A stretch of DNA of 9,148 bases, from the NCBI GenBank assembly GCA_017435025.1, contig JAFSFU010000177.1:1-9148 (forward strand), read 5' to 3'. The stretch comes from Lachnospiraceae bacterium (GTDB lineage: Bacteria; Bacillota_A; Clostridia; Lachnospirales; Lachnospiraceae). A program made the position numbers and the translations under genes. The notes under the pieces were generated by a model. The model did no database searches, was not told the origin of the DNA, and saw nothing but the letters and a program-made list of their open reading frames with translations. This document shows, piece after piece, positions 1 through 5,237 of this stretch. Every line of letters begins with the position of its first letter. Positions within the stretch are counted from its first letter, which is position 1.

Positions 1-629
1 CCATTGTCCGTGAAGCTAAAAAACACGATACGATTATCAATTATGTTGCAAAAGAACGTCTGGATCAGATGTCTGAAACTGGCAAGCACCAGGGTGTGAT
101 CGCGTTTGCGGCTGCTTATGATTACGCAGAGGTAGAAGATATTCTGAAGATTGCGGAAGAAAAGGGAGAACCGCCGTTTGTATTTCTTTTAGATGGTATC
201 GAGGATCCGCACAATCTTGGTGCGATCATTCGTACTGCAAATCTGGCAGGTGCCCATGGCGTGATCATTCCGAAACGAAGAGCAGTTGGCCTTACTGCGA
301 CGGTTGCAAGAACTTCTGCGGGTGCATTGAATTATACACCGGTTGCGAAAGTGACCAATATGGCCAATACGATCGAGGAACTGAAAGAAAAGGGCATGTG
401 GTTTGTCTGCGCGGATATGGGCGGCGAAGTGATGTACCGTCTGAATCTGAAAGGTTCCATTGGTCTTGTGATCGGTAACGAAGGCGAAGGCGTGAGCCGG
501 CTTGTGAAAGAGAAATGTGATATGATCGCATCAATCCCGATGAAAGGTGATATCGATTCTCTCAATGCATCGGTTGCTGCCGGTGTACTGGCTTACGAGA
601 TTGTGAGACAGAGACTTGGCGTGAAATAA
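1..629 (+). CDS. rlmB: 23S rRNA (guanosine-2'-O-)-methyltransferase RlmB, 5'-truncated
   Basis: SpoU/TrmH (SPOUT) family methyltransferase. RlmB uses S-adenosylmethionine to methylate the 2'-OH of G2251 (E. coli numbering) in the peptidyl-transferase P loop of 23S rRNA. The reading frame is open from base 3, so the gene starts upstream of the window and 208 codons are present. The ATG at 69 is internal: the residues before it (VAKERLDQMS) and HQGV just after it belong to the conserved end of the N-terminal L30e-like substrate-binding domain. The three SpoU motifs are in order: DPHNLGAIIRTANLAGA near 204-254 with the conserved Asn and Arg, VIGNEGEGVS at 468-497, and IPMKGDIDSLNASVAAG near 534-584, with knot and SAM-binding residues. 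The stop at 627-629 is followed directly by a terminator. The exact rRNA position is inferred from family similarity; another TrmH-family paralogue is possible but less likely given the HQG motif. Confidence 0.9.
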   Translation, partial: IVREAKKHDTIINYVAKERLDQMSETGKHQGVIAFAAAYDYAEVEDILKIAEEKGEPPFVFLLDGIEDPHNLGAIIRTANLAGAHGVIIPKRRAVGLTATVARTSAGALNYTPVAKVTNMANTIEELKEKGMWFVCADMGGEVMYRLNLKGSIGLVIGNEGEGVSRLVKEKCDMIASIPMKGDIDSLNASVAAGVLAYEIVRQRLGVK

Positions 630-641
630 ATAGAAATGACG

Positions 642-671
642 AAGGAGTGCTGTATGACAGCACTCCTTTTT
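642..671 (+). terminator. Rho-independent terminator of rlmB
   Basis: The 12-base arm AAGGAGTGCTGT (642-653) pairs perfectly with ACAGCACTCCTT (657-668) across an ATG loop, and the run of T continues to 671. It sits 12 bases after the rlmB stop. The gene on the other strand ends at 715, so this hairpin lies between two convergent genes. Read on the minus strand, the stem is followed only by a loosely T-rich stretch (CGTCATTTCTATTTATTTC), so termination in that direction would be weaker. Confidence 0.9.
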
Positions 672-714
672 GCCATGAACGTTGTAATCGAAGTTCTCAT
701 ATGATATTGAACAG

Positions 715-1641
715 CTAATCCTCCAGTGTATATACCTGATACATATTGGACCAGGGATTTCCGATGATGTAGCTTGTGTAGACACGACCCGGCTGCACAT
801 TGAAACGGTAAGTGAGCAGTGGATTGTTGATGGCACAACCGGTACAATTTCCACCCACAATGGCTGACAGGATCAGAACGGGCAGTTCATTGAAGGATGA
901 AATATTAACCTGTGATCCGGTCACGAAGAAGGTGTAATTGCCGGAAGAGGCCTGTTTAAATGTAGTGACCTCCTTGTACCCGATTCCGCCGAAGACAATC
1001 TGATTATTAAAGAGTCTTACATCATAGGAAGAGCCACTGTAGGACATATTTGCAACACGGATACAGCCGTAACCGGAGGGGACGTTGGTGCAGCCCATAT
1101 CGGAAACTTTACTGATCGTGATTCCGCCGGAATGATCCAGGAGTACCATGGTGACTTTTTCACCGGATATAAAAGCGAGGGTCTGTTGGTAAAGGACGGG
1201 ACCGTTAGTACGACGTACCATCACGTTATGGAAACCGTCAGAGACGGATACATAATTGGAAACTGTCGCAAAGGTGGAGCCGGAGAAAACATTCTGCCCA
1301 TCGATCAGTACATCCAGATTCATGTTGTTGGTGGTTGCATTTAAAAAGCGAACATGGCTATAGTAGGGAGAAGATGGATTTCCCGGATTTGGCAAAGGAA
1401 ACAACGGAAAGTCCGGTCTGAAATCCGGCCAATTCATACTTGGACCCGGAAATGCAGGACGACCTCCTTCCGGAGCGATTGGAGTGGTTGGAATGTTGGC
1501 ATCGTCATCTCCCGGATATGCGGGCGTTCCTCCCGGAGGGGCTATCGGTGTTGTTGGGATTCCTGCAAGGTCATTCCAGGAGGCTGTTGCAGCTGCGCGT
1601 TCTTCTGCGTTGGAAGGTGTATTGTTACTGGTGTCTGGCAT
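715..1641 (-). CDS. DUF4397-like protein with Pro/Gly-rich tandem repeat
   Basis: Product of 308 residues, function unknown. The start at 1641 is chosen because GAGGTG (1646-1651) lies 4 bases upstream; a longer frame to 1812 would run through the tRNA gene. Residues 1-27 are Ala/Glu/Asn-rich. Residues 28-68 hold two copies of IPTTPIAPxGGxPAxPG with a 22-residue period, and residues 69-92 are Pro/Phe/Asp-rich (PDFRPDFPLFPLPNPGNPSS). Residues about 94-180 and 191-292 are two similar beta-rich halves beginning HVRFLNA and CIRVANM, the style of DUF4397 domains, which are usually found on extracytoplasmic proteins. No signal peptide, lipobox, LPXTG motif or membrane helix is visible, so ordinary Sec export is not supported. 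Cys184, Cys193, Cys266 and Cys269 (CxxC) could form disulfides. A SigK-like promoter lies upstream. A spore coat or exosporium protein is a reasonable guess but only an inference; the domain call is by eye. Confidence 0.72.
   Translation of the reverse strand: MPDTSNNTPSNAEERAAATASWNDLAGIPTTPIAPPGGTPAYPGDDDANIPTTPIAPEGGRPAFPGPSMNWPDFRPDFPLFPLPNPGNPSSPYYSHVRFLNATTNNMNLDVLIDGQNVFSGSTFATVSNYVSVSDGFHNVMVRRTNGPVLYQQTLAFISGEKVTMVLLDHSGGITISKVSDMGCTNVPSGYGCIRVANMSYSGSSYDVRLFNNQIVFGGIGYKEVTTFKQASSGNYTFFVTGSQVNISSFNELPVLILSAIVGGNCTGCAINNPLLTYRFNVQPGRVYTSYIIGNPWSNMYQVYTLED
1444..1560 (-). repeat. Two-copy tandem repeat inside the DUF4397 gene (66-bp period)
   Basis: Two diverged 51-bp copies lie at 1510-1560 and 1444-1494, each encoding IPTTPIAPxGGxPAxPG. 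The linker between them encodes DDDAN. The copies differ at many third positions and at a few amino acids (P/E, T/R, Y/F), so this is an old in-frame duplication and not a recent slippage. It lies in the flexible N-terminal region, where copy number could vary between strains. Confidence 0.75.
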
Positions 1642-1664
1642 TATGCACCTCATTGTTTTTGATA

Positions 1665-1692
1665 TAGAGTATGCTTGGTGAAGCAAAAAAGT
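1665..1692 (-). promoter_or_regulatory. Possible SigK-type (late mother-cell) promoter for the DUF4397 gene
   Basis: On the minus strand, CATACTCTA (1673-1665) matches the SigK -10 consensus CATANNNTA. An AC in the context AACT (the A and C pairing with 1692 and 1691) lies 17 bases upstream, as expected for the -35 element. Transcription would start near 1658, giving a leader of about 17 bases with a ribosome binding site. No convincing SigA promoter is seen for this gene. The consensus is short and could occur by chance. Confidence 0.35.
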
Positions 1693-1707
1693 TCCGGTAA
1701 AATCCGG

Positions 1708-1736
1708 TTGACAAAAGGCAGGAGTCATGATAATAT
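1708..1736 (+). promoter_or_regulatory. SigA-type promoter of the tRNA-Thr gene
   Basis: A perfect -35 TTGACA (1708-1713), a 17-base spacer and a -10 TAATAT (1731-1736) place the start near 1743, about 13 bases before the mature tRNA 5' end. The hexamer TCCGGT occurs at 1693-1698 and again at 1703-1708, the second copy touching the -35 box. The site is back to back with the putative promoter of the divergent DUF4397 gene. Confidence 0.75.
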
Positions 1737-1755
1737 AACATAGGTTTTTAAAACT

Positions 1756-1827
1756 GCTGATGTGGCTCAGCGGTAGAGCACTTCCTTGGTAAGGAAGGGG
1801 TCGGCGGTTCAATTCCGCTCATCAGCT
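1756..1827 (+). tRNA. tRNA-Thr (anticodon GGT)
   Basis: A full cloverleaf can be drawn. The acceptor GCTGATG (1756-1762) pairs with CATCAGC (1820-1826), and the D stem is GCTC/GAGC. The anticodon stem CTTCC/GGAAG encloses loop TTGGTAA with anticodon GGT at 1788-1790, reading ACC and ACU codons. The variable loop is GGGTC. The T stem GGCGG/CCGCT has one G-U pair and encloses TTCAATT. The discriminator base is T1827. The next bases are GAT, so CCA is not encoded and must be added by tRNA nucleotidyltransferase. The gene is monocistronic, with its own promoter and terminator. Confidence 0.95.
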
Positions 1828-1830
1828 GAT

Positions 1831-1871
1831 AAAGGCAAGAACTTTAGAAAATAAAGTTTTTGCCTTTTTTT
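1831..1871 (+). terminator. Rho-independent terminator of the tRNA-Thr gene
   Basis: AAAGGCAAGAACTTTA (1831-1846) pairs over 16 bases, with one G-U pair, with TAAAGTTTTTGCCTTT (1852-1867) around a GAAAA loop. Ts continue to 1871. It begins 4 bases after the tRNA 3' end, so it isolates the tRNA transcript from the downstream MATE gene. Confidence 0.9.
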
Positions 1872-1892
1872 GTTAAGAAAAATCTATATTTA

Positions 1893-1920
1893 TTGTATTT
1901 CATAAGCATAGTGCTATAAT
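1893..1920 (+). promoter_or_regulatory. Extended -10 SigA promoter of the MATE gene
   Basis: A perfect -10 TATAAT (1915-1920) is preceded by TGC (1912-1914), the extended -10 element. The -35 is weak (TTGTAT, 1893-1898, 16-base spacer), as often seen when an extended -10 is present. AGCA-TAG-TGCT (1905-1915) forms a small dyad over the extended -10. The predicted start near 1927 leaves a leader of about 75 bases. Confidence 0.7.
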
Positions 1921-1940
1921 ATAAGAATGCCATCATGACG

Positions 1941-1968
1941 CAGGGAGAATCCAATACGATTCTCCCTG
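1941..1968 (+). promoter_or_regulatory. Leader hairpin of the MATE gene, possible cis-regulatory element
   Basis: CAGGGAGAATC (1941-1951) and GATTCTCCCTG (1958-1968) form a perfect 11-bp stem with loop CAATAC, about 15 bases into the predicted transcript. No T run follows (GAAAATTTCATG), so it is not an ordinary terminator. The second arm can alternatively pair with the ribosome binding site: GATTCTCC (1958-1965) with GGGGAATT (1995-2002), 8 pairs of which two are G-U. As DNA it is also a palindrome that a repressor could bind. It matches no riboswitch class I recognise. Confidence 0.5.
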
Positions 1969-2002
1969 AAAATTTCATGTAAAGTAAGAGGTAAGGGGAA
2001 TT

Positions 2003-3355
2003 ATGAAGAAATCGTATGAAATGGACATGTGTAATGGTCCGATCTTGAGCAAGGTGCTTGTCTATGCATTCCCGCTCATGTTGTCCGGTGTGCTGCAGCT
2101 GTTGTTTAATGCAGCAGATGTGATTGTTGTAGGAAGATTTGCAGGTAGTCAGTCACTTGCGGCAGTTGGTTCAACGACTGCGTTGATCAACCTGTTGGTA
2201 AATGTCTTTTTGGGTCTGTCTGTCGGTGTCAATGTTCTTGTGGCACAGTATTACGGTGCAAAAAAGGACGAAGACGTGAATGAAACAGTTCACACAGCGA
2301 TCGCAGTCAGTTTGGTTTCCGGCGTTATCTTGATTTTTATCGGACTGGTGGCAGCAAGACCTCTTCTTGAGTTGATGGGAACACCGTCAGATGTTATTGA
2401 GAAATCAACAATCTATATGCAGATATACTTTGCAGGTATGCCGGTTGTTATGCTGTACAATTTCGGCAGCGCTGTTCTCCGTGCGATCGGTGATACAAAA
2501 AGACCTTTGTATTTCCTTACAGTCGCTGGTGTGGTCAATGTAGCACTCAATATTTTCTTTGTTACACAGTTACATATGGATGTGGCCGGAGTTGCTCTTG
2601 CAACGGTTCTTTCGCAGATTATTTCTGCCGGACTTGTGGTTCGCTGTCTGATGAAGAGTGAAGGCTGCCTTAAACTTCAGCTGAATAAACTGAAGATCAA
2701 CGTATATAAATTGAAGCGTATCGTCAAGGTGGGACTCCCGGCAGGTATGCAGGGCGCGATCTTCTCGATCTCCAACGTTTTGATCCAGTCGTCGGTCAAC
2801 TCTTTTGGATCGATTGCTATGGCAGGAAATACCGCGTCCAGCAATATCGAGGGCTTCATCTATACGGCGATGAATGCTCTCTACCAGACAAACTTGAGTT
2901 TTACAAGCCAGAACTATGGAGGAAGAAAATTCAGCCGATTAAACCGCATCACATTAACATGTCTTGGTGTTGTTATGGTAGTTGGACTGACCCTTGGATT
3001 GTCTGCGTATGCAGCCGGCGAATTCCTGCTGGGAATTTATTCCTCTGATCCGGAAGTGGTTCAGTACGGTATGAATCGTATGGCAGTATTTGGATCTACA
3101 TATTTCATCGGTGGAATGATGGATGTTATGGTGGGCTCCCTTCGCGGTATCGGTTATTCAATTCTTCCGATGTGTGTGTCCCTGATCGGTGTTTGTGCGA
3201 TGAGAATCCTGTGGATCTATACGGTGTTCCAGTGGAGCCACAGTTTGCGGACTCTCTATATTTCTTACCCGATCACATGGATCATAACTGTGACAGTACA
3301 TATTATCTGTTTCCTGATTGTTCGCAAGAAACTTCCGAAGGAAGACATGGATTAA
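2003..3355 (+). CDS. MATE family multidrug efflux transporter
   Basis: A 450-residue integral membrane antiporter, the usual length for NorM/DinF-like proteins, which export cationic drugs or metabolites in exchange for H+ or Na+. Twelve hydrophobic segments can be drawn in two six-helix halves joined by a basic loop (about 219-240). Family-type motifs include NAADVIVVGRFAGSQSLAAVG (36-56, with a buried Asp39 in helix 1), AQYYGAKKDEDV (81-92), AIGDTKRPL (161-169), GLPAGMQ (244-250), TSQNYGGRKF (301-310) and RGIGYSILP (381-389). The ribosome binding site AAGGGGA is at 1993-1999, close to the ATG. The gene has its own promoter and a structured leader, and it lies directly upstream of an ABC drug-exporter pair in the same direction. 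Substrate and coupling ion cannot be read from sequence. Confidence 0.92.
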   Translation: MKKSYEMDMCNGPILSKVLVYAFPLMLSGVLQLLFNAADVIVVGRFAGSQSLAAVGSTTALINLLVNVFLGLSVGVNVLVAQYYGAKKDEDVNETVHTAIAVSLVSGVILIFIGLVAARPLLELMGTPSDVIEKSTIYMQIYFAGMPVVMLYNFGSAVLRAIGDTKRPLYFLTVAGVVNVALNIFFVTQLHMDVAGVALATVLSQIISAGLVVRCLMKSEGCLKLQLNKLKINVYKLKRIVKVGLPAGMQGAIFSISNVLIQSSVNSFGSIAMAGNTASSNIEGFIYTAMNALYQTNLSFTSQNYGGRKFSRLNRITLTCLGVVMVVGLTLGLSAYAAGEFLLGIYSSDPEVVQYGMNRMAVFGSTYFIGGMMDVMVGSLRGIGYSILPMCVSLIGVCAMRILWIYTVFQWSHSLRTLYISYPITWIITVTVHIICFLIVRKKLPKEDMD

Positions 3356-3376
3356 ATTTATAATTATTTCACATAG

Positions 3377-3406
3377 ATCCCTCTTGTCTGTTTAGACGGG
3401 AGGGAT
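3377..3406 (+). terminator. Intergenic hairpin between the MATE and ABC genes (weak terminator)
   Basis: A 13-bp stem with two G-U pairs runs from ATCCCTC (3377) to GAGGGAT (ending 3406), with loop GTTT. The downstream sequence is TAAAATTTCC and has no solid T run, so termination is probably partial and some readthrough into the ABC genes is likely. A TATAAT at 3359-3364 has no good -35, so a separate ABC promoter is uncertain; if it is used, this hairpin would lie in the ABC leader. Confidence 0.5.
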
Positions 3407-3440
3407 TAAAATTTCCTTAGAAAGAAAGAGAGGGAAAACA

Positions 3441-5237
3441 ATGAAACGTTACAAGAAGTATATTACTCCCTATTTAAGTGCCTTTATCCTTGGACCGATC
3501 ATGATGATCACCGAGGTTATCGGTGAAGTTATGCTGCCCAAACTGATGTCCATGATCATCAACAATGGTATTGCCAATCGTGATGTGACATATATCACAA
3601 AAATGGGTATTTTGATGCTGATCGTGGTAGCTCTTATGGCATTCGGGGGAATCATGGGTGCATATTTTGCATCAAAGGCATCGATTTCCTTTGCAAGTGA
3701 TCTCAGAAGGGATGTGTTCGCGAAGGTTCAGCAGTTCTCATTCCGAAATATCGACGATTTCAGTACCGGTTCACTGGTAACCAGACTGACGAACGATATT
3801 ACGCAGATTCAGGGCGTGGTAATGATGTGCCTTCGAATGGCACTTCGTTCACCTGGTATGTTTATCGGTGCTCTGATCATGGCGTTCAGCATCAATAAAA
3901 AACTGGCACTGATCATTCTGATCGTGATTCCAATCTTAACGATTGCGATCATGACGATCATGAAGCTTGCATTTCCTCGTTTTGAAGTGATGCAGAAGAA
4001 ACTGGATGCACTGAACTCCGGTATTCAGGAGACACTGACCAATGTTCGTGTTGTGAAATCTTTCGTCCGTGAAGAACATGAAATCAAGAAATTTTCAGCG
4101 CTGAATAAAGACTTAAAAGATACCAGCATGGGTGCGATGAAAATCGTTATTGCGAATATGCCGGTTATGATGTTGGCTATGAACATCACAACCATGGCGG
4201 TTGTCTGGTACGGCGGAAACTTGATCATCGGCGGTGACATGCCGGTTGGTGATCTCAGTGCTTTTATCGGATACATTACACAGATTCTGATGTCTTTAAT
4301 GATGCTTTCCATGATCTTTCTCAATGCATCAAGAGCAGGAGTTTCTTTAAAACGCATCAATGAAGTACTTGATACTGAGATTGATCTGAATGATGATCTT
4401 GCTTCTCAGAAAGAAAAGGAAGTAAACGAAGGCCGAGTTGAATTTAAAGATGTGAGCTTTGCATATACAGGAGAACACGGACTTGGTGAGACTGTGTTGG
4501 AACATGTGAGTTTTACCGCAGAGCCGGGGCAGACGATCGGTATCATTGGCGCTACAGGAAGCGGAAAGACGTCTCTTGTCCAGCTGATTCCGCGCCTGTA
4601 CGATGTGACGGAAGGTCAGGTTTTGGTGGATGGTGTGGATGTTCGTGAATACTCGCTGAAGAATCTCCGAAACGGTGTTGGCATGGTTCTCCAGAAGAAT
4701 GTTCTCTTCTCGGGATCTATTGAAGAAAACTTAAAGTGGGGCGACGAAGATGCATCTTTTGAAGAAGTAAAAGCTGCTGCGGAAAGTGCTCAGGCGGATG
4801 GCTTTGTATCGTCCTTCCAGTTGGGTTACAATACATCTTTGGATCAGGGAGGCACCAATGTTTCCGGAGGTCAGAAACAGCGACTCTGTATTGCCCGTGC
4901 TTTATTAAAGAAACCAAAGATTTTAATTCTTGATGACTCTACCAGTGCAGTTGACACGGCAACAGAAGCAAAAATCCGTGAGTGTTTTGCCAATGAACTG
5001 AAAGATACGACAAAACTGATCATTGCACAGAGAATCACATCCATACAGGATGCAGATCTGATCCTTGTACTGGATGATGGAAAAGTGATTGGTATGGGAA
5101 CCCATGAAGAACTTGTAAATACCTGTGATGCATACGAAGAAATCTACACGACCCAGATGGGATCGCAGATGGGCAGTGTGGCTGCCATTGAGGAAGCTTT
5201 GGCAGAAGTGGAGATGGGACAGGAGGTGATGGCGTAA
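3441..5237 (+). CDS. Heterodimeric ABC exporter, subunit with degenerate ATP site
   Basis: A 598-residue half-transporter: a six-helix type 1 exporter membrane domain (about 10-300) fused to an ATPase domain (about 331-575). Walker A is GATGSGKT (370-377), the Q-loop residue is Gln418, the signature VSGGQ (474-478) and the D-loop SAVD (502-505). Two catalytic residues are replaced. The Walker B-adjacent Glu is Asp499 (ILILDD; codon GAC at 4935-4937) and the switch His is Gln530 (IIAQR; codon CAG at 5028-5030). The same replacements occur in TM287 of the TM287/288 exporter, so this subunit should supply the inactive Walker site and a good signature motif to its partner. The ribosome binding site AGAGGG precedes the ATG. 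Its stop overlaps the start of the next gene. It probably exports drugs or other amphiphiles at the cell membrane; the substrate is unknown. Confidence 0.93.
   Translation: MKRYKKYITPYLSAFILGPIMMITEVIGEVMLPKLMSMIINNGIANRDVTYITKMGILMLIVVALMAFGGIMGAYFASKASISFASDLRRDVFAKVQQFSFRNIDDFSTGSLVTRLTNDITQIQGVVMMCLRMALRSPGMFIGALIMAFSINKKLALIILIVIPILTIAIMTIMKLAFPRFEVMQKKLDALNSGIQETLTNVRVVKSFVREEHEIKKFSALNKDLKDTSMGAMKIVIANMPVMMLAMNITTMAVVWYGGNLIIGGDMPVGDLSAFIGYITQILMSLMMLSMIFLNASRAGVSLKRINEVLDTEIDLNDDLASQKEKEVNEGRVEFKDVSFAYTGEHGLGETVLEHVSFTAEPGQTIGIIGATGSGKTSLVQLIPRLYDVTEGQVLVDGVDVREYSLKNLRNGVGMVLQKNVLFSGSIEENLKWGDEDASFEEVKAAAESAQADGFVSSFQLGYNTSLDQGGTNVSGGQKQRLCIARALLKKPKILILDDSTSAVDTATEAKIRECFANELKDTTKLIIAQRITSIQDADLILVLDDGKVIGMGTHEELVNTCDAYEEIYTTQMGSQMGSVAAIEEALAEVEMGQEVMA

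Noticed and set aside
1132..1681. Plus-strand open frames opposite the DUF4397 gene
   Set aside because: Low-complexity translations (Trp/Arg/Cys-rich) produced by the complement of Pro/Gly codons; no ribosome binding site and no family features.
1642..1812. Upstream extension of the DUF4397 reading frame to an ATG at 1812
   Set aside because: It would read antisense through the tRNA gene and its promoter; the ATG at 1641 has a good ribosome binding site and a sensible N-terminus.
1941..1968. Known riboswitch (guanidine mini-ykkC or preQ1) upstream of the MATE gene
   Set aside because: Mini-ykkC needs two hairpins with ACGR loops and only one hairpin with a CAATAC loop is present; no preQ1 A-rich tail pairing is seen.
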